This document shows positions 9,101-18,200 of a stretch of DNA of 56,410 nt, piece by piece. Below the pieces are notes generated by a model. The model was not told where the DNA came from. It worked only from the letters and a program-made list of their open reading frames with translations, and ran no database searches. Each line of letters starts with the position of its first letter. Position 1 is the first letter of the stretch. Origin of the DNA: SIG673 sp045658525 (GTDB taxonomy: Bacteria > Bacillota > Clostridia > Oscillospirales > CAG-272); NCBI GenBank assembly GCA_045658525.1, contig JAZOVD010000035.1, positions 1 through 56,410 on the forward strand, read 5' to 3'. The position numbers were made by a program, and so were the translations under genes.

Positions 9101-10753
9101 GCTATGCGAAATATGCTCGGGTACAGTACAGGTAAGCGTAGGATCACATTCAGCCGAGTGAACGTGCGCCTTTCCGCATATCGCGGTATAACAGTCATCG
9201 TTATGAGTATGTCCCACGGGAACAGAGCATTTTCCCTCTGCCTTGAAGGTTATGGTGTATCTGTTTCTTGTATAATAAACGTTTACAACGGTACTTCCGT
9301 CACCCTCTACCATAACGTTATGGTCGGTCATAGCGGAATTGTAGGTGAAATAGTCAACGTCAGTAACTCCCGCGACCTCGGATATGCGGTCCGCTCCGTT
9401 TACGTAAGAGCCTGACATCGCCGCTATCCCGTCAAGATAACCCCAATAGCTGTAACCGTTATCGTCCGCATTCTCCTTCCAGAATACCATGGTGTATTCC
9501 GTTTCCTGCGTTATCCAGCGCGCGCGGTAGGTGAGATTAGCGTTCGGAATAACTATCGTTGAACCGTTTATATCATACTGTGACGCTTGCTCGGTAGTAG
9601 GTGCCTGACCACCGTAATAAACAAGCTCCCAGCCGTCGAAAACGTATCCGTGACGTGTAGGATCGTTCGCTCCCACGGTAGAACCGTATCTCATATACAT
9701 CGGCTCTGTTCCGAAGCCGCCGTTTATATCGAAATCTACAAAATAATAGTTACGGTTATAGCGTATCTCTACCACCGTACTTCCGTCTGCCGCTACCGTC
9801 AGGCGCTCATATTCCAACGCCTTAAATCCGGGAAGCTCTTTCTCCGTCAAGGCAAGATTTTCAGCGACAATGCTTCCGGTCAACGCTTTTCCGTATGTTA
9901 TCAGGTCGTAGTTTACCGAATAATCGTCATCATCCAGATGCTGCAAATGGTGATGCACGGCAAAGTCCACGAGCGCAGGCTCGTATATAACGTTTATGGT
10001 TATATCAGAGTTTATGTTCGTGTAACTAAGCTCGACCGTTTTCGCTTCTATGTAATCCTCGCCGCTACGTCTGAAAGGCGCGTATCCTACGACCTCAGGG
10101 CTGGTAATTACAGCACTGAAATCACTTCCCTTTGCGACAGAAGCACCGTACGGCTCGAACGCGATAGCGTTATTATCGAAAAGATAGTTTATAACTATGG
10201 AATAGGTGATATGCTCCTCATCGCTTAACGCCGCGACCGAATACTCGGAAACAGAGGGAGCGGGCTTTGGCAGTAAATATTGACCACTGCTGTCCTTTCC
10301 GTCATTTACGCTCTGAGATATTCTGACCTCTATCGACTCACTCGGATACTGATCGCTCTTATCTTTAAGAACGCAACGTATATTAGCCCTTCCGCTCGCG
10401 TCCAGCATACTGCCGACAAGCGAATAGGAAACGTCCAACGTTTTCCTTGTCGCGCCGTGTATGTTTATCCAGCGAGAGGCATCCGTTCCGCTGAGTATCT
10501 GCCACTGATATTTTACTCCGTCGGCGTTTTTAGCCGAGGCGGTCAGCGTTACCTTTCCGTTATCGGGAACTATTATAGCCGATACCGCTTCTCCGTCCAT
10601 CGTGATAGCTATATCGCTCGGCTTCCCGCTTTCCGCGGCATCCCCCTCCGCGAATACAGGAAAAGCCATATAAGGCACAGAGGTCAAAAGCATAGTAAAA
10701 ACAAGTATAAGAGTCAGGATACGCTTGGTATTTTCTCTGATACGTTTCTTCAT
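6155..10753 (-). CDS. Giant secreted adhesin with InlB/MucBP-type repeats, His/Cys repeats and Cna-B-like end
   Basis: 1532 residues from ATG 10753 (AAAGGAGG 8-9 bases upstream; a longer frame exists but has no RBS). After a signal peptide ending 'PVFAEGD' come an Ig-like part, several InlB B-repeat-like units ('GYVFDGWELVYYGG', 'LTYRARW'), and residues ~508-704 with about ten H-x-H-x-x-x-C motifs. MucBP-like modules follow ('YTVMYVDNRTGTSI'), then another InlB-type unit and a Cna-B-like C-terminus ('KLPVGKYTVSELTDWSWRY'). No LPxTG motif or C-terminal membrane anchor is visible, so attachment probably relies on the TasA-like partners. Placed inside the sipW operon, it is likely the adhesive part of an extracellular fibre or matrix. 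Confidence 0.85.
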   Translation of the reverse strand: MKKRIRENTKRILTLILVFTMLLTSVPYMAFPVFAEGDAAESGKPSDIAITMDGEAVSAIIVPDNGKVTLTASAKNADGVKYQWQILSGTDASRWINIHGATRKTLDVSYSLVGSMLDASGRANIRCVLKDKSDQYPSESIEVRISQSVNDGKDSSGQYLLPKPAPSVSEYSVAALSDEEHITYSIVINYLFDNNAIAFEPYGASVAKGSDFSAVITSPEVVGYAPFRRSGEDYIEAKTVELSYTNINSDITINVIYEPALVDFAVHHHLQHLDDDDYSVNYDLITYGKALTGSIVAENLALTEKELPGFKALEYERLTVAADGSTVVEIRYNRNYYFVDFDINGGFGTEPMYMRYGSTVGANDPTRHGYVFDGWELVYYGGQAPTTEQASQYDINGSTIVIPNANLTYRARWITQETEYTMVFWKENADDNGYSYWGYLDGIAAMSGSYVNGADRISEVAGVTDVDYFTYNSAMTDHNVMVEGDGSTVVNVYYTRNRYTITFKAEGKCSVPVGHTHNDDCYTAICGKAHVHSAECDPTLTCTVPEHISHSDECLTCGKVEHTHSDACCSAVIHTHTKSCWSSVGNASTPANAPSNPQNGQIYRRSYYYYIYIAGTWYRYNGWGASSGDIVDPRCGETEHIHGDDCCSVEQHAHTDSCYKDQLHTHGEDCYSYSCGSDPHVHIDTCLLLTCPIPVGHTHSNTCNNSGSVNTVKIVQRKYQQSLEDIWPVLDDNGVLYDDGQRWDPSGTDYYTEVLVYIANMSPGNMTLTLDESTNEPYTMNYYLEVLPGEAYTHEYGGKQYILKMTVKARYSYVTRQEDFFDIKGYVQLTSNPGFNSSNQINSSKNIDFYYARITEHMLQFNNNGIVLNDKNVSGIMYGHSLKEYEFTPDYPSNLEPNAYTFGGWYTSSGCFDGTEVNWDTITMLEGDMMLYAKWEPILHTVKVFKDATLTEQIGETQYVKHKELANAPTEAVENGNYIFQGWFYMDTVDGVQQRKAFAFNSIPVFEDMNIYAEWSSHVSVDYTINYVLQSTGEPIADPTVGSAIAGHNETFYAKAGSELYDGYGEGYYPLVNSHTITMSVDGTHTFTFEYIYVESMPYIVRYLDADTGAEVLPQKKVDNNNLSVVTETFIRVDKMMPDAYQKRLILSASGDDTDGDGILDSNVITFNYKADEVHAYYKVVHYIENISKDTYREYRSVETVGNIGESYTIDALELTGFEFNGALTKIDGVLTPVNSSQVTHELGTGGMLVEMYYDRQEVSYTVMYVDNRTGTSIIAPQNGTGFFGEQIVSYAPDLTNKGYNLVSESAKTMTLSANVTHNVIEFVYQEAVVAIKYQTVGVDGCGTLSQYSENVTAISGVANGSVPTPSAGYHFVGWFLDTAGTMPVNSSWVDPVTNKFTPQKASDAVWVDNQTYYARFDPDNTDFTISTLGTQSADSDQAFIFRIVGVSGTETENIDIIVSIIGNGSVTVAKLPVGKYTVSELTDWSWRYDTALPSREVTLSVNISSNTVSFNNSRSNDKWLDGNSISTNVFD

Positions 10754-10795
10754 AATTATTGACCTCCTTTCCTTTTTATCCTCACTTAAAAGGCA

Positions 10796-10854
10796 CAGAA
10801 CGATAGCCCGAATTCGAGCTACCGTTCTGCACCCCCGCTCCCTCAAAGAGCGGG
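10796..10854 (-). terminator. Two hairpins between TasA-like gene and adhesin gene
   Basis: On the - strand a 7-bp stem (10848-10854 with 10834-10840) is followed by a 12-bp stem (10818-10829 with 10796-10807, one G-U wobble), then a short T run. They could partly terminate or process the operon mRNA so that the fibre genes exceed the giant adhesin in expression. Confidence 0.55.
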
Positions 10855-10866
10855 AATGCTTTAAAG

Positions 10867-11604
10867 TTATTGCATTACAAACTGAGACGCGAACGCGCCG
10901 AGCATAGCGTCGTAGCAGGTCTCAAAGCCGAAATCCTGTACCGCACACGCCTGTATCTTTATTTCAAGCTCCACCAGCTCTTTTATCTCACCGTTATTCC
11001 ATTCATCGGGAATAGACAGAGTATCGAAAAGCTCGACCGAATCTCCCGTAGCGAATTTTTCGAGCATAAAGAAGTAGAACTCATATTTTCCATCAGTCGG
11101 ATTCGGTATCTGCACCATAGCGTAACGGTCGTTATGGCATACGTTGTCAAAACCGTTCCACGTTCCGACGTGAACCGTTTCGTCAAGCAAGCCACCGCCA
11201 AGCAAGATCTCTATATCGATAGCGTTCATTCCGGGGTATCCCATAACGTTACGAATATCGCCTTCGCCGTCCGATATGATTATTTTAGCCGCTATCCAGG
11301 CGTTTTCAGTTCCGACGTTCTTGACAGTTGGGTCTTTATGCAGAGTCTGACCGGGATATATCCTGCCGTAATCCCGCACGCTACCCATTTCTGTCGCCAA
11401 AATTCTCGGAAGCGTAGTATCCTCAACAAGGTTACCCACAGCATCGGATTTTACCGCCGCCTCGGAAAGCTCTATATACACGTTTCCTGCGGTATATGTA
11501 TTCGTTGTCTGCTTAATATCGCTGAAATACGCGAAAGTAACGCCTGTAAACGCCGCTATCGCTACACAAAGTATCAAGACAGACGATATGACCTTTATTT
11601 TCAT
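10867..11604 (-). CDS. TasA/camelysin-like secreted protein
   Basis: 245 residues. The N-terminus MKIKVISSVLILCVAIAAF is followed by TGVTFAYFSD, the classic SipW-dependent signal pattern (hydrophobic core, then A-Y-F-S-D and a 'T-Y-T-A-G-N-V' strand). The body contains 'LHKDPTVKNVGTENAWIAAKI', the conserved Lys-Asp-Pro/aromatic segment of the family. The AGGAG ribosome site overlaps the TAG stop of the upstream gene (TAGGAGTTAGTTAATG), implying translational coupling. It is one of three consecutive paralogs downstream of sipW. It is probably a fibre subunit or fibre initiator on the cell surface. Confidence 0.85.
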   Translation of the reverse strand: MKIKVISSVLILCVAIAAFTGVTFAYFSDIKQTTNTYTAGNVYIELSEAAVKSDAVGNLVEDTTLPRILATEMGSVRDYGRIYPGQTLHKDPTVKNVGTENAWIAAKIIISDGEGDIRNVMGYPGMNAIDIEILLGGGLLDETVHVGTWNGFDNVCHNDRYAMVQIPNPTDGKYEFYFFMLEKFATGDSVELFDTLSIPDEWNNGEIKELVELEIKIQACAVQDFGFETCYDAMLGAFASQFVMQ

Positions 11605-11614
11605 TAACTAACTC

Positions 11615-12154
11615 CTATGACAATGCTTCAAGCTCCTGCCACGCAAGAGCAACATCGTTCACTCCCTCACGCTGGACCGCGTATGCCGTAAGCCTGAGAT
11701 TAGGCGAAACGGTAACCGCATCGAGCTGAGCCTCCGTGACAGTATCCTTTACAGTGACCGTATCGTTAAGGATAACCCCAAAGCTTACGTTTAACGTCGT
11801 AACGGGTAGCTCCCTGTAATACACTCCCACTTGTCCGTCGAGTGCCGTCCAGCCGTCCGCGACCGAATACGTAAGATACGTATCAAAGTCAGCCGATTTT
11901 TCAAGCTTGACGAAAAGCCAGCAAGCCTCGCTTCCCGCATTGACCGTTACACGCGGATCTTTTTTGACCGACGTGCCGGGTATCATCTGATACGCCGCCC
12001 CCGTGCTTTCGGTAAGTGAGATCTCGATATTACCGACTGTAAAGGTGTTTTCAAGGGGAGATGTGACTGCGATCATGTGCGCAAACGTAAAACCTATACC
12101 AACGATCAACGCACAAACCGCGACAGCGATCATAACAGTGAGCTTACGTCTCAT
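11615..12154 (-). CDS. TasA/camelysin-like secreted protein, short
   Basis: 179 residues from ATG 12154; a TTG at 12157 is also in frame, but GAGAGG spaced 5 bases favours the ATG. The signal region ends 'GIGFTFAHMI', then 'NTFTVGNIEISLTES', a near-perfect SipW-substrate junction. The body has 'SVKKDPRVTVNAGSEACWLFVKLE', paralogous to the next protein upstream. It is coupled to the downstream paralog by an overlapping stop/RBS. Probable cell-surface fibre subunit, matured by the SipW peptidase encoded two genes upstream. Confidence 0.85.
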   Translation of the reverse strand: MRRKLTVMIAVAVCALIVGIGFTFAHMIAVTSPLENTFTVGNIEISLTESTGAAYQMIPGTSVKKDPRVTVNAGSEACWLFVKLEKSADFDTYLTYSVADGWTALDGQVGVYYRELPVTTLNVSFGVILNDTVTVKDTVTEAQLDAVTVSPNLRLTAYAVQREGVNDVALAWQELEALS

Positions 12155-12191
12155 CAAACCCTCTCCCCTCTTAAAAATTCAACGCTTCAGC

Positions 12192-12938
12192 TTACTCGCC
12201 GATCTGAGTTCCGTTCTCGTAAGGATATGCCGCAACGATAGCCGCCCAAGCGTGCTGTACCGCGGTCTTGCCGTCCTTATCCTCGAAGCTGTCTGCCTGT
12301 ATAGCGAAAGCGGTAAGCGTTACCTTAGCACCGCCGTAGAGCTTAACATCCGCATTCGTAGATACCTTAAAGCTGTCAAATACGTCGATCGACTGCATCT
12401 CAGTAGTTCCGCCAACGATCTTAGGCGCACGCGTTTTGTTCTGAATAGCCGTAAGATTATCACCGGAAAGCTCTGTTCCGTCAGAATTTACACCGGTGTA
12501 AAGATAGACCATTCCCGTGCTCGTGTTTACAAACTCCTGCCAGCCGTGAGCCGCCATCTGCTGCGCGATCGTGGGCGCATCCGTTGCCTCGATGGTATCG
12601 ATATTATTTCTGACCTTTACGAACAAATACGCTTCATCGCAGTTTGCGTTTATGTAAATGGTCGGGTCCTTAACGTATGTAAGACCGGGCATAAGATGGT
12701 AGCTGTTACCGTCGGAGTCCTTCATAGCACCGTTGATGTTAGGATCGTCCGCTACCTTGTCCTGACCCTTATTGGTAACCTTGGACTCAAACATGTGGAT
12801 AGCAACGTCACCTACGGTAAACGTGTTCGAAACAGCAGCGGATGCGGTCATAAACGCGATAGTTCCCATAACGGATACCACCACAAGAGCCACCATTACG
12901 ACGAGTAATGCGAAAATCGTTAAAAGCTTCTTTTTCAT
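12192..12938 (-). CDS. TasA/camelysin-like secreted protein, probable main fibre subunit
   Basis: 248 residues starting MKKKLLTIFALLVVMVALVV, then 'VMGTIAFMTASAAVSNTFTVGDVAIHM', a standard SipW-type signal and first strand. The conserved 'TYVKDPTIYINANCDEAYLFVKV' segment is present. It is the first substrate gene after sipW, the usual position of the major matrix protein in such clusters, so I infer it is the main structural subunit. RBS AAGGAG precedes ATG 12938. Alternative: a camelysin-type metalloprotease; I see no HExxH, which argues against proteolysis. Confidence 0.85.
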   Translation of the reverse strand: MKKKLLTIFALLVVMVALVVVSVMGTIAFMTASAAVSNTFTVGDVAIHMFESKVTNKGQDKVADDPNINGAMKDSDGNSYHLMPGLTYVKDPTIYINANCDEAYLFVKVRNNIDTIEATDAPTIAQQMAAHGWQEFVNTSTGMVYLYTGVNSDGTELSGDNLTAIQNKTRAPKIVGGTTEMQSIDVFDSFKVSTNADVKLYGGAKVTLTAFAIQADSFEDKDGKTAVQHAWAAIVAAYPYENGTQIGE

Positions 12939-13018
12939 TTTGCTTTCTCCTTATAAAATTATTTTCAAATTTATACCGTGCGTCCTTTCGGGCGATCACT
13001 TCAAATCAAAGGATACGC

Positions 13019-13558
13019 TTATTTGTCCTGCGTATCGTCTTCCGCCTCTTTTTCCTTACCGTCAGACCATAGCTCGGGCAGTATCATAACTATTATCAAC
13101 ACGAGGCAAAACGCAATAGCGAAATACGTTCCCGGCGGATTCTGTACGAAATAGGCGAAATATCCCATATACGGGATCGTGAAAACGGGCTTGCCGATAA
13201 TATCCTCCATACGGCGAGCGCCGCCGTCGGGAATATTGTTCGCTTCTCCCTGAGTTCTGAAATACCTTACGTTCGGATCGTTTTGGTCATATACGACCTC
13301 GATTATCTTGTGAGTAACGATCTTACCGCTTTCAGCTCTGTACGTTACGGGATCCTCCTCTTTCAAGGTCAAGGGATCGACCTTTTTTACGTATATGAGC
13401 GAGCCGACGTGATATATCGGCTCCATAGAGCCTGAAAGCACGGCGTAAGGTCTGAGCCCTATGACACGAACACCAACAAGCAATATTCCAACGATGATGA
13501 CTAATACCAGCATAACGGTCGTCATCGTTCCGAATACCTTTCTCAGCACCCCCGTCAC
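13019..13558 (-). CDS. sipW: SipW-type (ER/archaeal-type) signal peptidase I
   Basis: 179 residues. One N-terminal membrane segment (~11-35) is followed by L-S-G-S-M-E-P with catalytic Ser44, then V-T-H-K-I with His83 in place of the usual bacterial Lys, and Asp111 in 'GEANNIPDGG'. This Ser/His/Asp arrangement marks the SipW/ER subclass. A second membrane segment sits near 135-157 and the tail is charged. It heads the operon that encodes four SipW-type substrates, so substrate and enzyme are produced together. The start is GTG 13558, with GAGGAG about 11 bases upstream (slightly long spacing). It should act at the outer membrane face. Confidence 0.93.
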   Translation of the reverse strand: MTGVLRKVFGTMTTVMLVLVIIVGILLVGVRVIGLRPYAVLSGSMEPIYHVGSLIYVKKVDPLTLKEEDPVTYRAESGKIVTHKIIEVVYDQNDPNVRYFRTQGEANNIPDGGARRMEDIIGKPVFTIPYMGYFAYFVQNPPGTYFAIAFCLVLIIVMILPELWSDGKEKEAEDDTQDK

Positions 13559-13590
13559 TTATACTCACACTCCTCAAAATAATTATCTCT

Positions 13591-13619
13591 ATTATATCAT
13601 TCTACTATAATTATGTCAA
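13591..13619 (-). promoter_or_regulatory. Sigma-A promoter of the sipW fibre operon
   Basis: On the - strand TTGACA (13614-13619) and TATAAT (13591-13596) are separated by exactly 17 bases, with TGA before the -10. Both hexamers are consensus. Confidence 0.9.
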
Positions 13620-13671
13620 TAGATTAAAAACAAAAAAATATACGATTTAAGCCTCAAAAATCAACATACAC

Positions 13672-13700
13672 TTGACGTTTTCACGAAGATATGCTAAACT
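13672..13700 (+). promoter_or_regulatory. Sigma-A promoter of GH63-like gene
   Basis: TTGACG (13672-13677), 17-base spacer, TAAACT (13695-13700), 28 bases before the GTG start at 13729. It is divergent from the sipW promoter. Confidence 0.75.
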
Positions 13701-13728
13701 GATAAAAACATCTCAAAGGAGACAGAAC

Positions 13729-15192
13729 GTGGCAGACATAAGATATACTGTTCTCGATCCAAAGGAACACGAGAAAAGATTCAGGCATACCATAGGAAAG
13801 CTCTCGCCATTCGAAGTAGGCATACCGCTTCTCGATATTTCAGAATGCAATATCCAAGAAATATATTATTACCGCCAACACACGTTTTGCAGACATATAA
13901 GAAGCACCCCCGAGGGCTATATAGTAACGGAATTTTACCCCGACGTTCCATGGGCGGGAAAATACAACACAATATCCTGTCCCGCGGGTCATCATCTGTA
14001 CGAGGGACGGTGGCTCCACGACCAAAAATATCTGAGCGATTATATAAGGTTCTGGTTCTCCGAGGGTGCTGACCCGAGGCTTTACAGCTTCTGGGCGGCA
14101 AACTCAGTTCTTGCCGTTTGCAAGGTCACGGGTAACTTCATTCTCGCCAAAGAGCTGTATAATGACCTCAAAAACAATTATGCCGAGCTTGAAAAAAAGC
14201 ACGGTATGGATAACGGTCTTTTCTACCAGACAGACGACCGCGACGGAATGGAATACTCCATAGGCGGAAGCGGTTGCCGTCCTACTATAAACTCATATAT
14301 GTTCGGAGACGCGAAGGCTCTTGCCGAAATCGCCAAGCTCCTTGGAAAAGAGGACGAGGCGCAAATTTATGAGAAAAAAGCCGAGGGCATACGCGAAAAG
14401 GTCAATAACATGCTCTGGGATAAAACTTCCGAGTTCTACAAAACGCTCTCCGAAAAAAACAATTACGAGCTTGCCGACGTCCGCGAGCTTGTCGGATACG
14501 TTCCGTGGTATTTCGACCTGCCCGACGATGATAAATCAGTCGCTTGGCGTTTTCTTAACGACAAAAATCACTTTGCATCTCCTTACGGTCCTACGACCGC
14601 TGAGCGGTGTCACCCCGATTTCATGAAAGAGTTCGACCACGAATGTCTCTGGAACGGTCCATCTTGGCCGTTCGCCACATCTCAAACGTTGACCGCGCTT
14701 GGAAATCTGCTCGTTAACCGTTCCCAGAACGTAATGACACGCTCGGATTATTTCCGTCTGCTCCGTCAGTACGCAATGGAGCAGCACTTGACCGAAAACG
14801 GTATTACCGTACCGTTCATTGACGAGGACCTCGACCCGTTCACGGGGGAATGGATAGCGCGCAGAGAGCTGCGCAAAATGAAGTCGCCCCCGGGCGGTGC
14901 GGATCGCGGTGAGCATTACAATCATTCGACCTTCTGCGACCTCGTTCTTAACGGACTGGCAGGGGTGCGTCCGAGTATCGAAAATGCCCTTACGATCAAC
15001 CCCCTATTCGCCGAAAACGACCTCGACTACCTTTGCGCGGACGGTATCCGCTACCACGGTCATACCGTGTGCGTTATGTGGGACAGAACGGGTAAGCGTT
15101 ACCAAAAAGGCACGGGATTTTTCGTTTACGTTGACGGAAACGAGGTCTTCTCCTCGCCCGTACCGACTGATAGCGTAACAAATCTTGTGTAA
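13729..15192 (+). CDS. GH63 / mannosylglycerate-hydrolase-like (MGH1) alpha-glycosidase, cytoplasmic
   Basis: 487 residues from GTG 13729, chosen because AAAGGAGA is 6-7 bases upstream; the longer frame would include the promoter. There is no signal peptide. The sequence fits an (alpha/alpha)6 barrel: 'YSFWAANSVLAV', 'YSIGGSGCRPTINSYMFGDAKALAEIAKLLGK', 'CLWNGPSWPFATSQTLTAL' and 'HYNHSTFCDLVLNGLAG' are typical of the MGH1-like/GH63 clan. The acidic residues in 'GDAKAL' and in the GEHYNHST region are candidates for catalysis. It is monocistronic, between its own promoter and a terminator. It probably cleaves small alpha-linked sugars in the cytoplasm; the exact substrate cannot be read from sequence. 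Confidence 0.8.
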   Translation: MADIRYTVLDPKEHEKRFRHTIGKLSPFEVGIPLLDISECNIQEIYYYRQHTFCRHIRSTPEGYIVTEFYPDVPWAGKYNTISCPAGHHLYEGRWLHDQKYLSDYIRFWFSEGADPRLYSFWAANSVLAVCKVTGNFILAKELYNDLKNNYAELEKKHGMDNGLFYQTDDRDGMEYSIGGSGCRPTINSYMFGDAKALAEIAKLLGKEDEAQIYEKKAEGIREKVNNMLWDKTSEFYKTLSEKNNYELADVRELVGYVPWYFDLPDDDKSVAWRFLNDKNHFASPYGPTTAERCHPDFMKEFDHECLWNGPSWPFATSQTLTALGNLLVNRSQNVMTRSDYFRLLRQYAMEQHLTENGITVPFIDEDLDPFTGEWIARRELRKMKSPPGGADRGEHYNHSTFCDLVLNGLAGVRPSIENALTINPLFAENDLDYLCADGIRYHGHTVCVMWDRTGKRYQKGTGFFVYVDGNEVFSSPVPTDSVTNLV

Positions 15193-15212
15193 ATTTGATT
15201 AAAATAAAAAAC

Positions 15213-15253
15213 ACTTCCCTCATACACCAAATATTAAGGCGTGTGAGGGAAGT
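15213..15253. terminator. Terminator between convergent genes
   Basis: A 16-position stem (15213-15228 with 15238-15253; one wobble and one mismatch) followed by TTCTTTTG on the + strand, with A-rich sequence on the other side. Confidence 0.85.
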
Positions 15254-15279
15254 TCTTTTGTTACTTTTCTTTCGATCTC

Positions 15280-18200
15280 TTATCCGTTATACGCAACAGT
15301 CGCCGCGTTGTATTCGTAAAGCGCGCTCATAAGCGTTTTAAGTTCAGCACTCGTGGCATCGCTGTTTACTACCGCTTTCGCGTATGCCATAGCGTTGGCT
15401 GTGACGGTCACCGTTTCTCCGTTATACGTTACACTTACCGCATATTCGGTAGAAAGGTTAGCCGCTCCTATGCCTGCTATCTTTACTCTCAGCACGTTAT
15501 CTATTATCTTTACTTCATCAGCACCTACAACGGTGTACTTAGCTACGTCCGTATCGGTCACGGTGAAGAAGTGATAGAGCGCAGTCTCGCTTTCAAGTCC
15601 GAGGGTCGTGCTCTTGTAGGTGAGTCCCGTGATACTGCCGCTTACATTCGAGCTTGCCGACGCGTTTATAGCGTCCTTATTATCGCCAACCGTAACGTCG
15701 GTAACGATCGAGTTTGCCGGCTTATCGAGGTTCTGTCCGAACTGCGCCTGTGCCGCCGCGCCGTAGTTAAGCATAGCTTTTACGAGCGACTGAGCCTCGA
15801 TGTATTCTTCGTTATCCGTGCTATCAAGTATCACCTTAGCGTATTCCGCTACCGACGTGGTAGCCGTAAGAAGTACTATTCCGTCATAGCAAAGCTCTAT
15901 CTTTATTTCAGACGTCATCTGAGCCGCGCTTACGAGACCCTTAAAGCCGTAACCGTAGTTCGCGTCGTTTACAGCGTCCTTGAAGTACTGAACGTACTCC
16001 TCTCCGTCAACTATGAACTTAGCGTAAAGCTTATCGGTATTCGAGAACGCGGGAATGTTCATAAAGCTCTTGACACCGATGTTTCCTTCAAGGCTTACTA
16101 TGTAGCCGTTTACCGTAGCAAGCGTATTGTCGGCGGTAAAGCTCGCTACTTTTCCGTTGGTGTAGTATGCGGTGTAATTCTCCGCGTCACCCTCTACGTC
16201 ATAGACGTTCTCTTTTGCGCCTTCATAGAGGTCAAACTCAAACTGGTTCTGGTTTCTGTAATAAACGTTGCTTCCCAGAGTTGCGGTACGGTGCGTAGAA
16301 ACGTACTCAACCGCAACCTGACTTCCGTCCGCTGAGAAGTGGAACAGAGCGACCATTCCGGTAGTCGTAGGAGACATACCCTGAGGGTCGATAAGGAACT
16401 GCGATACGGTGTTTCCGTTTACGCCGATGTCCTGACGCCAGGATATATTCTCGTAAGGATCGTGTCCCGAAACGACGAGAACGATATTTCCGTGCTGAGA
16501 AACGAATTTCTCCCACATTTCGTCGCCGTTGTTAGCCGCCTTATTTCCCGTGCTGTCCGGAGGAACGACGTCTCCTTTATCAAGCGTAGTTCCGTCACGG
16601 AACATATACGCGTGAGTTGCCATTATAACCTTTCTGTCGGGGTTCGCTTCAACGATACCGCTTGCCCAATCGAGTATCTCATCAACCGCGCCAAATTGAA
16701 GCGCGATAAACATATACTTGGTCTCGCCTACCTCAAAGTTTACGTAGTAGTTACCGAGCTTGTCGGCACCGTTTGAATAGTAGCCTGTGATCTTATCGGT
16801 CATAAAGTTATCATTACCGAAATGTGTTGTAAAGGTGCTCGGGTTTTCGTGGTTACCCGCGATAAGCGCGTAATTAACGTTCGCGTCACGGAGCGGAGCC
16901 ATAGCGTTATACGCTACATCCCATTCCTTTTTAGCCAGAGCCGCAGCATCGGGGTTATTTACCTTAGCTCCCGTCTCGGTTATATCTCCAAGACCGAATA
17001 CGTACTTGATATTTTCCGTATCCTTATTATCGGCTATCCACTGATATATCTGTTTAGCATAGTCAGTATCAGTCTTAGTGTCATCAAGAGCGTTCTTTGC
17101 ATCAGTCTGAACTATCTTCTGGGTGTCACCGATAAACGCGAACGAATATTCGTAATCGGTCTTATCAATTCCGCTGACAAGATTCCAATCGGTAGTGACG
17201 TTATTTTTACCCTTGATGTCGGTTATCTTGGTTGCGCCGTCTGCGACATTACCGAGATCGTAGTAGGAAATAAGACCTGCGTCAGACGTATTTATTCCCT
17301 GCTCGTAATCAGCCTTTATCTCGTCAGCTGTTCTTACGTCGGAGAAGATAGCGAAGTCGCGCAACGCTCCCGTAAAGTACCTTTCATTGAACTTCGAAGG
17401 AGCGGTAGCGTAGTTACGCATATCGCCGCCGAGACCAAAGCCCTCGACATTTTTAGCAACTCCACTCTTGAAATCATTTGCCCCCGTTATAGTCTGCGCA
17501 AGCTCACCGTTAAGATAACAGTGTATTTCATCATTTGCCTCGTCCTTTACAATAGCAAGATGGACCCAGTTATCCGACCTGATATCTACCTCTGTGAAGA
17601 CGGTAGCTGTATTGCTGGGCAATCCGTTATAGAACAGGCGCGGATTTCCGTTACTGTATATTTCGAGTCCCAAATCGCTCTCTCTACCGCCTCCGTCATA
17701 GTTACCGAAGATAACTCCCGCGCGAGTACTTTGTGTCTTAGGAAGATAAACCCACGTCTCAAAGCTGTACGGAACTGCCGAAAGCTTGCCCTCGGTGCGA
17801 TAAAGGGTATCCTTAGTAAAGCTAAGTCCCTCGCCATCCTGACGCTTTATGTCGTAGCCATTACCGGAAAGGTCCTTGAAGTCGGCAGCCTTGGTAAAAT
17901 CATAAGCAACGAGGAGATTATCACCGTAGGTACCCGCCCCGTTTTCGTAGTCGCTCTTTACCTCAGCTGCGGTACGAACGTCTCCGTAGAGGGTTATATC
18001 CTTGATGTATCCCTTGAAACAAACCTTCTCGCTTTTGCGTGTATCCGTACCTATGTACATTGCTCTCGAAAGCTCTGACAAAAGCGTCTCGTTATACGGT
18101 ACAACCGTTCTGTTGCCTTGCGTCGCCTGAGATAAAACCAACTTTCCGTTAATGTAATAACGCAGCACAGGCGCATCAGCGTTTGTATCGTCAAGCACTA

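Noticed and set aside
12192..12938. Camelysin-type metalloprotease activity for the TasA-like proteins
   Set aside because: No HExxH or other metal-site motif seen; the sequences look structural.
16822..18078. 418-residue + strand ORF inside the LamG/metallophosphoesterase gene
   Set aside because: Antisense shadow of the repeated LamG codons.
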